The notes under the pieces were generated by a model. It ran no database searches, was not told the DNA's origin, and saw nothing but the letters and a program-made list of their open reading frames with translations. The position numbers and the translations under genes are program-made. This document shows positions 11,620 through 23,599 of a DNA stretch of 64,000 nt, in pieces; positions within the stretch are counted from its first letter, which is position 1, and the number at the start of each line of letters is the position of its first letter. Location of the stretch: NCBI GenBank assembly GCA_017591395.1, contig WEDG01000274.1, forward strand, positions 62,001 to 126,000. Reading direction: 5' to 3'. This stretch comes from Schistocephalus solidus. Taxonomy: Eukaryota; Platyhelminthes; Cestoda; Diphyllobothriidea; Diphyllobothriidae.

Positions 11620-12020
11620 TTGATTTATTTATTGCCATTTTACAGGCAAGGTCAAAAGAGATATAAGTTAGTGGGTGGAGCTTACAGTGAAAAAACTCCT
11701 GATCGTTCTATTCAAGTGTTTTCAGAAGGAAAAACTTCAGCTTAATGAGGGATTTATGTTCAGAGTAGGGAAGCGTTGACACAGGTGCATGGTATAATAG
11801 TTCTCTTTTCAGTGTTAGGGATTCGGTATTCTGCACCAGCTCGTATGTCGGCAACCACCTGTTCACTGTTGACTGAGGAATAAGCGAACTAAGGTCTACA
11901 GAGCCTGCGATATTGCCCTTAGCATGAAGTCCGGCACAGGATTCAGAGTCCATGAACGCCATCCGAACGAAAGAGGGCTTCCACAGAGTCAGCACCCAAA
12001 ATTTTTTAAAGGTGTCCGGC
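11620..12020 (-). mobile_element. LINE-A 3' end, 5'-truncated
   Basis: The minus-strand frame 11708-11995 closely parallels that at 13233-13475 (MLTLWK..FV.MAFMDS, HAKGNIAGSVDL). In LINE-A this lies after the RT stop, so it is 3' untranslated sequence. The tail ends in the CTGTAAA..GGCAATAAATAAAT motif at about 11625. Confidence 0.65.
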
Positions 12021-12069
12021 GAACAAAATTTGACGCAAGCAGGTGATGAAGGAAATGCGCTGCATGCAG

Positions 12070-12760
12070 TCTGTTAAATGAGAACAAATTAATTTTTCTA
12101 CGAGTCGGTAGAACTAGCACTCCGAACCTTATGGATTGCTGCACGAATGGTATACCGTTGCAAGCATTTAACGCGCAGAAGTACTTACGAGTGTGGATCT
12201 CGACCTCCCGTAAACCCTCGCTGCCTTGCTAAAAAGTAGCCAAGTCTGCGATGTCAGCTCTGTACCTTGCCAAGCGGGCATTCTCTGCCTTTGATTAAGA
12301 CTGCTTTGCCAAATTCTTTCGAACTTTTGTGCGGCTGCAATTGCAGTTCGCTATCCAAGCTTGGAGATCCTGACCCTGAAGGACCTAAATATCCTCGAAA
12401 AGTTTCAAAGGCGTGCAACCAAACTTGTGGCTGGACAGGGCTCATTGCCTTATGAAACCCGATTAGCTAGTCTTGATCTCTTTCCCTTGAGTTACAGGCA
12501 GCTACAAGGTGACTTGATACAAACATTTCGTATCATGTGCGGTCAGGGCGGCTGCCTCATACTTCGGGACTTCTTCCAGTTAGCAACAACCACGAACTTG
12601 AAGGGTCATCCACTCAAACTACGTGTGACTGGGGCCAGACTGGATACATGAAAGTTCTTTTTCTCCAAGAGGGTGGTCGACGCTTTGAATGCTCTCCCTC
12701 TGGATGTTGTTATGACTACTTACGTTGGGCTTTTTAAGAAAAACCTGGACCAGCATAGCA
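12070..12760 (+). mobile_element. LINE-B-like C-terminal fragment
   Basis: Plus strand. Successive frames give remnants of the RT C-terminal region, the best being LEKFQRRATKLVAGQGSLPY, FPLSYRQLQGDLIQTFRIM and RDFFQLATT (12361-12651). LINE-B has nearly the same blocks at 16282-16512. Several frameshifts are present and the upstream RT is missing. Confidence 0.7.
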
Positions 12761-13139
12761 GTGCCCACTATAATATCACCAGATCTTCTTAGTCACGTCC
12801 CAGTTGAATCACACTCTTATTATTCCCATGCAACTTCCTATATTTCAGTACCATTTTATAGCATTTTTATTCTCTCAAACTCATCGCATATGTCTCACTC
12901 ACGAGAATCTTGTAAACAACAAGAGCATGTCCTCATGCTACATTTTAATATGTGAGTACACGTATATGTTTACTCTTTTCGATTAGCCAACAGCAGCTTA
13001 TTTTATGTACGCTATTATGTAAACTAACTTTTTTGCTTTTAATGATGTATCAGTACCTTTTTAGCCATACTGTAACGAAGAGGGAGTCTAAAGGCGTTTA
13101 CCTATCTCTCTCTTAATAAACTGATCTGAACAGAAAAAG
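12761..13139. other. No gene recognised
   Basis: AT-rich spacer between LINE fragments. Confidence 0.5.
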
Positions 13140-15952
13140 ATATATACAGCAGAGGATTAAGCTGACAGTGAAAAATCTCCTGTTCGTTCGTTCAAGTTTT
13201 TCACGAGTAAAAAACTACAGCTTATTGAGTGATTAAAGTTCGGGACAGAAAAGGGTTGATACAGGTGCACGGTTTAGTACTTCTCCTTGCAGCGTTATGG
13301 ATCCGGTATTCTGCACCAGCAGGTATGAAGGTGAACGTCTGTTCGTTGTTGACGGAGGAATAAGCCAAATAAGGTCTACAGAGCCTGCAATATTGCCCTT
13401 AGCATGAAGTCTGGCACATGATGCAGAGTCCATGAACGCCATCAGAACGAAAGAGAGCTTCCACAGAGTCAGCAATCAAAATTCGTGGAAGGTGTCCTGA
13501 ATATAGAAAACTAGTGACAGATCTCGCAAACAAAGGGTCGCTTTGCTGAATTTTAATACTCTGGGTTTCTTATTCCAGATTGCTAAAGGGTTTTCCGAAA
13601 AACACTGACGGTATCTAACGGGGCGTGCCAGAGGAAGAAATAAAAATACATCTCGATGACTGGTGCGCCGAGAGTGGTCGAGATGCCTTAGAGATTTAAG
13701 GGTGTTAAAGGTACAACTTTTTAAAGTGTTACACATTAAAAATAGTCCCTTCTGTAATCTGTGAAGCCACAATGGGTCGAGGGTTGTAAGCTTAGAGCGT
13801 GTTGGGAAGTACAGGTTTCTGTGCTCTGAAGAGAAAACTCTTTTAGCAAAGAAGTGCTGGACTGATTCTATCTTCTTCCGTTCACTAGCGTGCGGAAGGC
13901 TTAATAGAAACGAGTATTCTAATATTGACAGTTTTGCAATTTCTGAGAATAAACCCAGTAGTTTGGCATGCTTTAGAGACAATCTGGGCGCCGTGCTCTG
14001 ACACATTAAGACATCTAGAATATGAAAGGCCCAGATCATTTATAACTCCGGGCACATTTAGGTCGTGACCGTTTATGTTATAGTGAGCTGATGGTTGTTG
14101 CCAATAACCATAACGGAGCACTTGTGCCAAGAAAGCGAAAGGCACCATATGCGACACCACTGAGCGAAGGATTGAAGATCCTTTTTTAAGAGCTCAAGCA
14201 TGATGTTGCGGTCGGCCGGTTTATATCGATAGGAAACTTTTAAATCATCAGCGTTCATAAAGGGCCTACGATACTAAAAAAACAGAAACGTCGTTGAAAA
14301 AAAGACAAAATAGAAGCGGGCCGAGCACGCTACCCTGAATAAATCCACTCCTCACATGCGTGGGGTTGGAGATAACATCGGAAATTTTAACTCATTGTGC
14401 ACGAGCATACAAATAGGAGGGTATTTATTTCATAAGCTTGTTACCTATGCCGAAGGTGGCAGGTTTCAGCAGCAGGAGATCATGGTCAACACGATCGAAA
14501 GCCGTGTTGAAATCGAAATAAACGGTGTCAATTACAAAACTGCTGTCTCTAGATTGTAGAACATGATCAGAGACCTGGCCTGGAATACTGCTCGTTTCTA
14601 TTTAGCCTTCTGCGCGCTAGCGAACGGAAGAAAATAGAGTCGGTCCAACACTTCTTCACGAAAAGAACTTTTATCGTTGGAGCACCGTAAGCTGTCGTAT
14701 CAAGAACGCTGTGGACTTGTTAACATTGATCCCTTATGGTTTCGCCGAGTGCAGAAGGGACTATTTTGCTGTTTAAGCCTTTTGAATAATCGTACATTTA
14801 ATCCCCTTATCACTGTGAGGCAGCTTGACCATCCTCAGCGCAGCAGTCATCGCAATGTCTTTTTATTTCTTCCATTAGCTCGCACAGTTAAGTATCGACG
14901 GTTCTTTTCGGTAAATGCCATGGCCATGTGGAATGAACTTCCCCATAATATAAAAGTCCAGCAGAGTTATTCTTTGTTTAAGATTACCATTACTAGTTTT
15001 TTGCATTCAGAACAGTTTCCAAGAATTCTGGGCGCCGACACGGTAGAATCTGTTTTCCTGTTCGACGGAGTGCGCGGCATCTGAACTCGATCCCAGGTGT
15101 TACCTTGAGGGATACGGCACCGTCTCTGCAGCCTGCACCCGTTGACTTCTTCGGCAGACAGTGAGCGACCGTACACAGATGCTTTCTTGCCTGAGGCAGA
15201 ATCCCGGTTCCTAGCAAAGACAGAGAGACTACATACAGACTGCAATTGTGTTAGCCCTTCCCTGATCTGAATTGCTATCATCCTTACAGGCGGCAGTTCT
15301 TCTCCTGAATAACATGAAAATAGGAAAAACACTTATAATGATATATATTCAGGAGTTTTTTTCACTGCCAGCCTCTACCCACTGAATATTTCATCTGACA
15401 ATGCCTGTAAACCGGTATTAAATACAACTATTATTATTATTATTATAATGGCAGGTGTCACAAGATCTTTTTTCGAGGAACCCATGCTGAGCCGCATAAG
15501 GAAGGTTATTTTCTTTTAGGTGACGCATCATCTTGTCTTTTAGCAAGATCTCTAAGATCTTCGAGGCTGCTGGTAGTGTATTTATCGGCCTTAAGTCATC
15601 AAATGACGTAGGTAGGCCGTGTTTGGGTAAAGGCAGAGCAAGATTAAATATCTTATACAGAAGGGACGGAAATATATCATTTGCATCCGCCTTAAGAAGG
15701 CTTACTGGGACGCTATCTGGTCCAAGACTGTAAGATTTATGGTAACGCCGTATGCCTATGGTCACGTCCCAGAGGGCAAAGGTTATGGTTTCAAGGACGT
15801 TATCGGTCCAAACCCGGTATTCTGAAAAGGAGCAACAGAATGTACACGAATAGTTCTAGACAAGAAAGCATTGAATCTATCAGCTGTCTCAGACATCTCA
15901 GAGTACGTAGTGCTTCTTTTATCTCTGCGCTTTTAAGGTGTGCGAAAAGAGT
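13140..15952 (-). mobile_element. LINE-A (CR1-like), RT part, interrupted
   Basis: Minus strand. From 15950 down: a pre-RT linker (TYSEMSETADRFNAFLSRT), RT start GPDSVPVSLLKAD and INTLPAASKILEILLKD, then QHGFLEKRSCDTCHY; after an inserted plus-strand copy, VYFDFNTAFDRVDHDLL (motif A), GSVLGPLLF (motif B region), NADDLKVSYRY (motif C, ADD kept), and the C-terminal block KKIESVQHFFAKRVF...DPLWLHRLQKGL...RTSHRDVFLFLPLAR, ending at 13476. Several frame changes make it non-functional. The 3' untranslated part runs to the common LINE-A tail at about 13140. The endonuclease part probably lies at 20590-21770. Confidence 0.75.
14582..15447 (+). mobile_element. LINE-A copy inserted into LINE-A, 5'-truncated
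   Basis: Plus strand. Begins within the block ASERKKIESVQHFF and continues DPLWFRRVQKGLF, LDHPQRSSHRNVFLFLPLAR and WNELPHNIKV, closely matching the C-terminus of the surrounding minus-strand copy. It ends with the LINE-A 3' tail (CAGGAGTTTTTTTCACTGCC ... TGCCTGTAAACCGG) and an ATT repeat at about 15426-15446. Truncation at the 5' end is typical of LINE insertion. Confidence 0.75.
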
Positions 15953-16064
15953 TTTTTAGTTCAGTTCAGTTCAGTGTATTTGAGAAAAATAGGCTTAGGC
16001 CTTTGAAATCCCTATTTGATACAGAAAGTCGGAAGAATAATAAGCAATGTAAAAAAAGTTACAG

Positions 16065-18349
16065 TCAAGTGAATGCAGGCAGATTTACGTGGTACACGGA
16101 TATTGTTAAGGAAAAAGTAGTCACATAATCTTCCTGGTGCAGCAACATATGTATGTCAAGCCGATGTTTAAATATATCCACAGACTGGGACATTACAATC
16201 GCCTCAGGTAGGTTATTCCACGGTTTCAAGACACGGTTGGTGAAAAATACTTCCTCACATCCAATCCTACTTGGGGCACACTTAGTTTGAATGGATGACC
16301 TCGGAGATTTTCGTAGTAGCAAGTTGGAAAAAGTCATCACATAGGAGGGCGCAATCCATGCCACGCACGATACGGAAGGTTTGTATCAAGTCTCCGCGCA
16401 ACTGCCTATAACTCAGAGGATAGAGCTGTAGGTTATTTAGGCGAATCTCGTATGGCAGTTCACCTTGACCTCTTACTAATTTTGTGGCTCGTCGCTGTAC
16501 CCTTTCGAGCATTTTGTAGTCCTGTTAGGTCCACGGTCGCCAGGCTTGGATCGCATATTCAAGATGGGGCCTTACAAACGTACCAAAGACTTTAGAAAAG
16601 CAGTCTTCATCGAAAACTTTAAATGTCCGCTTGATAGAGTACAGCATTGAATTGGCGGATTTAGCCGCCTTGCAGCATTGCGTAGAAGGCTTCAGGTTGT
16701 CTGTCATCCAAACGCCGAGATCCTTCTGTGAATGTGTTTCTCGGAGTGGCATACCGTTCAAAAAGTAGGGTCGCATATCAGTGACCTGATTCCGACTTCC
16801 CAGACGTAGCAGGGCGCATTTGTTTGAGTTGAAGGACAAGAGCCATTTGCGGGACCACTCGTCCAATCGACGGAGATTTTCTTGGAAATCGTCTCCATCG
16901 GCCGCATTGTTGATAACTTTCCAAATTTTTATATCGTCCGCAAACATAGCAAAGTCACAGTCCAATTCCTGTACACAATCATTAATAAACAAGAGAAATA
17001 GGATTGGTCCGAGAACTGAACCTTGCGGAACTCCACTCTCGATGACTGTGCGCTTTGATCGTGATCCGCCTACGCAGACCACTTGGGAACGACCGACGAG
17101 AAAATTCTTGATCCACGTAAGAGGTTTGCCACCAATACCAAATATTCTTAACTTATAAAGGAGACGCTGGTGCGGAACACTATCGAATGCCTTCTGGAAA
17201 TCAATGTAGGCCACATGCACCGTGTATTTTGCATCGAGTGCTTTTGTCCAGCTTTGCATAGTATAAAGTAAGTTCGTAACACACGATCTTCCCCTACGAA
17301 AGCCGTATTGTGCAGTTGATAAGAGGTTATGGGTATCTAAATAAATCATCAATTCCTTTTTGACAAGCTTTTCCATAACCTTGCAACAGATTGAGGTCAG
17401 GCTGACAGGCCTGTAGTTTGTAGCAAATGCACGACTACCGCTTTTGTGAAGCGGTGTAATGTGGGCTGTTTTCCAGTCGGCAGGAAGCATTCCCGTGTCA
17501 AACGATTTCTGGCACAGAAAGGATAGCGGTTTGGCCAGCTCTCGAGCAAGTTCGAGGAGTAACTTTGCTGGAATCTCGTCGGGGCCAGGGGATTTGCATG
17601 CGTTCAGACTTTTTAATTCTTCAAAGACCGCCTCTTTTTGAAAGAGCATATCCTGAATAATTGGTGCTCCCATAGTCTCGCAACTAGATGGAATAAAAAC
17701 TGCTTCTCGGGTGAAAACTGACTGAAAAAACTGTGAAAAGTGTTCAGCTTTGTTTTGAATTTCTGTAATCTCAAAACCATCATCGTTTCTCATTACAGGA
17801 ATTGGGTTCCTGTTTCGTGTGCTTTTTCTTACATAGATGTAGAGCAATTTGGGATTGTGAACTGCTCGCTGGAGCAAATCCCTCTCGAAATCCCGTCGGC
17901 TGTTGAAGATTAAGCTTTTAACCTTGTTCATTTGCGTTTTGTATGTTTGCAAGGCTAAATTTTCATTGGATCGGCAAAATTTCTTCCAAAGCCTTCCTTT
18001 CCTGTTAATCTCTCGTTTCAGTTCCCTTGTTAGCCACTGTGGTCTGTTAGATATCCTAAGTTTTGATGGCGGACAGTGGCATTTTATTAGGTTCAACAAC
18101 CACTCCTTAAATAAATTCCAGTCCTCAGAGACATTCCCGGAGTAAGAAAAGATCCCAGTCCATTCGTGCTGCCTCAGCTCTCATCTTGCAAAATTCTCCC
18201 CGCCATAGATTGGGCCTAGTTTCATTCATTGCAGGTGGCACCGAATATAAACCATACGCCCATGAGAGTACTGCATGATCACTTCGACCAAGTGGAGGTA
18301 GATAGTGAACCTCGTTTATACTGTCAGGATCTTTATTGAAGACGAGATC
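16065..18349 (-). pseudogene. LINE-B reverse transcriptase and C-terminal region
   Basis: An uninterrupted 524-codon frame (16525-18099) covers the RT: SPGPDEIPAKLL, NYRPVSLTSICCKVMEK, QYGFRRGRSC, motif A YIDFQKAFDSVPHQ (about residue 300), motif [12 protein letters not shown], motif C MFADDIKIW (about residue 395), and the C-terminal RPHLEYAIQAWRPW. All three catalytic aspartates are present. Upstream, 18100-18349 encodes the end of the EN domain (RSDHAVLSW) and linker, with a frameshift near 18147. A stop at 16522-16524 is followed in frame by QDYKMLERVQRRATKLV, and another frameshift near 16300 precedes the final block ending about 16065. It is therefore inactive but only lightly decayed. 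Confidence 0.85.
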
Positions 18350-19041
18350 TAAACAACGAGCTTGTTGTCCTCCACGCGCTCTTGTTGGAAAAATACATGT
18401 TGTGTGAGAAGAGCTTCAAGTGTTGACTTAAGCAGACGGTGATCGAAGGAAAACTTTGAGCACTGCGCCAGCAGATCGTTCCATCGAATACTGGGTGCAT
18501 TGAAGTCCCCCATTAGAACAACATTAGGTCGACTACCAATCTCCTTTATGTTCTCCAACAAACAAGTATCAGCGTCAGTGTCTGTCCCCGGTGGTCTGTA
18601 GAGAGTCATGAATTCAAGGGACTGCGATCCCCGCGTCTTTATTTTCAGCCAAATAGCCTCAATACCATTGTTAATCTTCTCTGTCATTTCACACACTGTG
18701 AAATTGCTTTTAACATACATCGCAACTCCTCCACCCTGGCGGTGAGTGCGGTCTCTCCTGAACAACTGGTACCCGGATAAGGCTACTTCGCAATCGCTGA
18801 TGTTCTGTGACAGCCATGTTTCTGTGATTGCTATAATATCGGGAGACAGAATGGCTTCCTGAATTCTCAGTTCGTCGAGCTTCGAAAGCAGACTTTGGGC
18901 GTTGGTATACAGAAATTTAAGTTGGCGGCACTCGGCCCTGCCAAATTCCGTTTGTCTCGAGTGTGCCAATACTACTGTGTCACTGCCATCATTAGCTTTG
19001 GCTGGTTCCAGAGAAATGCTGCGTTTCTCTGTATCACACAT
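18349..19041 (-). pseudogene. LINE-B AP-like endonuclease
   Basis: The frame gives LKFLYTNAQSLLSKLDEL, IAITETWLSQNI, GYQLFRRDRTHRQGGGVAMY, MTLYRPPGTD and VLMGDFNAPSIRW. These are the EEP-fold endonuclease motifs, which nick the target DNA at insertion. The metal-binding ET (TETW), the GDFN motif and, after a frameshift near 18375, the RSDH motif are all present. The frameshift moves the reading frame into one that continues toward the RT. Near-complete motif retention suggests a fairly young copy. Confidence 0.85.
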
Positions 19042-20208
19042 CCCTTGTAAATAATCAAACTGTTCTCTCCAGCTGCAAGTCTCCTCTTCATTTCTATCAC
19101 TAATTCGCGGCGTTTCAGACGTTCTGCAGGAGAGTAGTCCGGCTGAAAAAAAACCTGCGTATGAGAGTTTCGAAGTTTGGTTTTTCTCGAGAGAAGTAGC
19201 TTAGCCTCTTCCTGGTTTTCCAAGACGATTTTGATAGGCCGTGGTCTCACAGTTTCTGACTGTTCAATATCTTTTTTTCATATCCTGAAGGCTGCTCGAA
19301 CGGTTATCTTCTCTCCCGAATGAAGTATATCGTTCAGCAGGTGCTGAAACAAAGCAAGATCAGCGGATATCCTTTCCTTTGAGGTGTTAGCATTTGATTC
19401 AGGTAGGCCCTGGATAACAACGCAGTTCTCTCGGTCCAGGGCGTCTTTCAAGACACTGCTGACCATATTTTCCTCTGAGTGACCAGATGGATTTATTGTG
19501 ATCTTTTTAAACTTTATAGCCGTGTTATGTTTTTTTCCCAATTTTATCTTGCCACTCATTGGTTTTTCGCTCTCAGCTAAGGATTCTTTAGAACTGCTGG
19601 GATAGCCGGCAGAAGCCGAGACTGAAGTCGGAACGTTATCCAATTTGGTGGTGTTTTGGTGTTTCCCCATTGCAGATTGCCGCGGGTTTGTTCCTTGGGA
19701 TGCCACTACGGGCTTGTTAGAGCACCAAAGATGGGAGGATGTGATTTGTGATTCGTTTTTGTCGTCGTCCTTAGGATTCAGGGATTGTGTTCCTGTTATC
19801 CGGTCGTCATTGGTATTTACGTCCGAACTTTGTGAGTTGTTACAAGTTGTTGTTTTTGGTACTGTAGGTGCTTTGGTCACTGACTTTTTAACTGTAATAT
19901 TTTTTCCGTATTTCGTCGAGTATTGTTATCTTGCAAAAGCTTCCTTAAGTCTGCAAGCTCATCTTCCAGTTTTGAACTCTTAGTAGAATATAAGAACATC
20001 CCACACAAGATTCGTCCTCGTAGCCGACGGATTTGGCTGCCATTACGCTTTTTGCGCGCTTTGCTGGTCCTTGGTTGTAAGTGTAAACTGATCGAGGGCC
20101 AGTCATGGATGCAAAAGCCAGCTCAACAGGCTTTCCTTTAAAGGAAGTGTTATTACTGGTTTTGCTACAAGCCAACAATTTCTTTGAGTCCATGTGTATA
20201 AAAAACAC
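18972..20208 (-). pseudogene. LINE-B ORF1 (RNA-binding protein), frameshifted
   Basis: Three minus-strand frames in order: 19945-20208 (starts MFFIHMDSKKLLA or internally at MDSKKLLA; contains a small Cys pair DESCVGC and is followed by LKEAF-type heptads), 19278-19880 (Ser/Thr/Lys-rich, then ENCVVIQGLPES), and 18972-19250 (RPRPIKIVLENQEEAKLLL). The last two match the RRM-like fold found in ORF1 proteins of CR1-type LINEs, where ORF1 binds the element RNA. Breaks at about 19930 and 19265 separate the pieces. Endonuclease sequence follows immediately. Confidence 0.72.
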
Positions 20209-20589
20209 TGTGTATGCGTATGTTCTCTTTTGGGCGTATAACGAAATATTCCAACTGGGTTTGGAATATGGCGAGTATTTGCAGCAATATGAGCAAAAAA
20301 AGCGCCTTGTCGTTCAAAAACGCTTTAAAAAAACTGTAAATTGTATAAAAATATGCAGGAACGACTCAGCCGTTTGGAGATGTCGAAGGTCCTGGATAAC
20401 TTCAGATCTTCTCGAGGCTGTACACGTTTGGTTTCCTAAGTTGTTGTCAGTTTGTATTAGTGCAGAGGCTGCGTAGTCAACTTGAATAAGATGATAAACA
20501 AATTCCGATTTGATGCCGTTTTATGAGGAATTTCGGCACGATAAAAATTCCAGATAAGCAGGAAGCAAGTACGTACGTGCAGTTAAAAC

Positions 20590-21770
20590 AGTATTGTCCG
20601 GAACAGTCCTAGTGAAGTGCTAACGGAGTTCAAATTGTCCAAGTTGGAGAACAAAAAATTGGTGGTGCTTATAGGGTCTTCAAGGTCATTTAACGAAGGG
20701 TATCGGCAAATTCGACCTAATCAGCTAGTCGTTTTTCGTCAGACAGCCTCTTAGCTTCTACAAAGATTTTTTCGGATCAAGGTCAGGACGGAAGTGTCGT
20801 TATGTAGATGAAAACGACGCGAGAGGCTACGCAGTCTACAGCGGAACGATAAATGGAGGTAGACGTTATCCTTGACATAACATAACAAACATAACAAATC
20901 GAGAAATGAGTGTACCTAGAAATTGGTACAATGCATCAGTACAAACATTCCCATCTGAACATAGAAAGACGTGTTTTAAAACGTGGGAATTGAGACGTGT
21001 TAGTAATTCCCCCATTTTTTCTGATCGGAAATCACGGAAAAACGTTTCATCAGCCTCGAGTTCTTGTGTAGAAAGAACTATGGCATGGTCAGAACTCCCA
21101 AGTGGGTCTAAAGGTGACACTGAAAATGGCTGACAACCTCTAGAGAAAATAAGATTGAATATGTTTGATCCTCGGGTGGGAAAATCAACCACCTGGTCCC
21201 ACATTCCAATATCTTTGGCCTCAAGTAAGTCTTCGAAATTTGCAGGACTGGATGGTGATAACCAATGAACTTCAGGAAGATTGAAGGCACTTGCAATCAA
21301 GCAGCACTTCAGATTTAAGTCACCTGCGGTGTAAAATGCCTGCGAGAGACAAAGATCGTAAGCCTTGCTGGAGTTGGGAGGGCGATAGGCACAACCAACG
21401 ACTAAGAGTAGTTATCTTTTAGAACAACTCGAAGCCAACAGCTCTCTTCTACTGTAGTAAATTGTCGATTGTCCAATGGCACTAAGGTAAAGGGTTGCTT
21501 AACATAGATGCAGCTTCCTCTGCCACGGTTCTCGTGTCGATCATTCGGAATATAAGCGTAGCCTAGAATAGAGAGTTCGGAGTTGGATACACAGGGTTTT
21601 GCCCATGTCTCTGTAACTCTTACAATTTCGAGGCGGTAAATGAAAACCAGATTCTGGAGCAAACGCATCTTATTAAGCAGAGATCTGGAATTTTAAGACG
21701 AATATTTTAAGCAGTCAGTTTTCGGTTTCTGAAACGGGACACGTTTCTTCTCTCTGCAAATGGAACGGTG
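20590..21770 (-). pseudogene. LINE-A endonuclease and linker
   Basis: Minus-strand frames 21402-21668 (VRVTETWAKP, SILGYAYIPNDRHENRGRGS, CIYVKQPFTLVP) and 20866-21300 (IASAFNLPEVHW, VDFPTRGSNIFNLIFS, LGSSDHAIVLS) give an AP-like endonuclease. TETW and SSDH are kept, but the usual GDFN is replaced by ASAFN, so a catalytic Asp is lost. Below 20866 a weak linker (EAKRLSDEKRL) leads toward the LINE-B 5' end. I infer this is the upstream part of the LINE-A copy whose RT is at 13140-15952. Confidence 0.7.
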
Positions 21771-22309
21771 CTAGGATGTCGTACCTGTCTCCCTAATAGG
21801 TTAAACTGCTGAAATAAGCCACCACTGGCAACTTGTTAACATAGAACAGTAGCTGATGAGTTTCAGCTCAAATATACATATGACAGGACCTGAAAATATT
21901 ACCTATTTTTTTCCTCTGAAATTCGTTAGACATATAGATTATTGGATATCTAAATTTGCTCCCTGACATGTTAGCCAATTCAAATCTAACCATGTACTAT
22001 TATGATTCATGTTGTTTGAGCACGTACATTTTAAGGCATGAAATGCTTCTTTTTTCGAAATATATATCCCTGGTTGCAATGGAGCTGCCTGAGAGTACTC
22101 AGGACACGATTGACGAAAATGCCCTTTAGTCTGTTCAGAGAATGCCAGTACAGCATAAGCTACTATGCCTTATTGCGATCAATAGGACAACGGTTCCGTG
22201 GCTCAATTTTTAGCGTTTTGGACTATGTAACACTATATCAGAGCACGCGCATTAGAGACTCCGTCTTGTTGATTTGAAGATCGACGGTAAATCCTTAGGT
22301 CGTGACCTT
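21771..22309. other. No gene recognised
   Basis: AT-rich. Possibly more LINE-A ORF1 remnants at the left edge, but nothing firm. Confidence 0.4.
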
Positions 22310-22690
22310 ACCACTGTCCAGTGGACAAAGCAACCACACTGGAGAAACCGCGAAACGAATCCGTACACGAATGGCTGAACATGGGGCAGCACTGAGGAGG
22401 AAGGATGCTAAGTATGAGGTGGCAGATCATACGACCGGATCCGGCCACTAATTTATGTCTGACGAAGTCGAATTCCTCGCAAGGACTGGCAGCCACGTAC
22501 GCCATGAAGCGCTTAAGTCTTGGTTCTCTGGCCCGCAGTCGAGTAATAAGTGCAGTCACGTTCCGGGTCGATAATCTGTGCCAAAAATTTGCCTCGGCAG
22601 ACAAATTAGTCAAGACGACATGGCGTGGGAGACCAACGATTCCAGTGAAAGCAAACCAAATTGCCGAGTGATGATGATGCCAAGAAGCAA
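22310..22690 (+). pseudogene. Penelope-like element, GIY-YIG endonuclease C-terminal fragment
   Basis: Frames on the plus strand read MAEHGAALRRKDAKYEVADH, then TGSGH, DEVEFLARTGS and KSWFSGPQSSN. These match the C-terminal half of the GIY-YIG nuclease of Penelope-like elements (the AEH..A.RR.D....IA.HA, ESWFSGPQSIN pattern). Stops and frameshifts interrupt it and the RT is absent. The 210-codon minus-strand frame covering the same bases is a shadow. Confidence 0.65.
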
Positions 22691-23599
22691 CAACGATGTT
22701 AAATTGCAGCAACTGTGACTGTCTTTGATGCTGGTTTGGAGCGAGTATCAGATGCGTTAGACCAGTAAACTTTATTTTCCAGAGTTCGCAAATTCTGGCG
22801 AAGTGCTTCGTAGAACGTCGGATTAGTACGAGAAAATTGCAAACGATGAACGAGGTCTTAATAGCGGTTGAATTAAGAAGATAACGATTGTGGAGTTCCC
22901 AGAACCACCAGCCATTCACGTGGGCGCTATTGTTACGCATCTTAGTTCACAGTGCATCAAGTATAGTTCACAGCTCTAATCAAAGATAGACTGACTTCAG
23001 TCACGGAAGTAGGTATCAAAGTAAAGCAAGGATAAAACACGAATAGAATGGTCTCCACAGCGTTTTACATGGCACTGTGTACACTGCATGCGTGTAATTT
23101 GTACTATAGAACAATTGCTGCGAAAAAAAGCAGTCTTAAGAATAATTTTGAAGACAACTGCAATGATATGTATCCATACCATTGTCCAGGGTGATAGGGT
23201 GTCATCGAATGTGTAGAAGGCATTATGTTAGGCGGAAGTGACTGGATAATTCTGTGCAACTGAATGCCAGCACGGCTCCATATTGGAAATAAAAGAGTTG
23301 GAGCGTGCGTAGAAACACATGTTATCAACTTTCGTCCCAATTTGACTGGCCTATCGTCAACATTGACATGATTCATTTTTTTATTTTCAGCACACGTTTA
23401 TTGTACTAAACATTTTGGCACAATCAGTCAGAGCTACTATTTTAGGAGAGCTGAACTAGCATAAAACATTTATTTTGCTCTCCATTCACGTAGGCATTTA
23501 CTGTATTTTTTATTCTACTCCGCCTATTTCCTTTTAATATCTTGATTTTCTTTTTTCCTTTGTTTGTATGAACAACGATCATTAGGTCATCTCTAGATT
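22691..23599. other. No gene recognised
   Basis: A minus-strand AATAAACGTGTGCTG-like tail near 23390 may be the 3' end of an unidentified retroelement. Nothing else is supported. Confidence 0.4.

Larger units (their letters stand above)
15953..20500 (-). mobile_element. LINE-B (CR1/L2-like), near full length
   Basis: Minus-strand element with ORF1, endonuclease, RT and C-terminal region in the standard order. Its 3' end is a run of TTCAG/TGAAC pentamers at 15959-15975 (read on the plus strand as GTTCAGTTCAGTTCAG), the same tail seen for the copy at 40870. The 5' end is uncertain, somewhere between 20210 and 20590. It appears to lie inside LINE-A, whose EN part is on one side and RT part on the other, in the same orientation. 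Confidence 0.8.

Noticed and set aside
22308..22940. A 210-codon minus-strand protein
   Set aside because: The plus strand carries a decayed Penelope GIY-YIG fragment over the same bases; the long minus-strand frame has no family resemblance.
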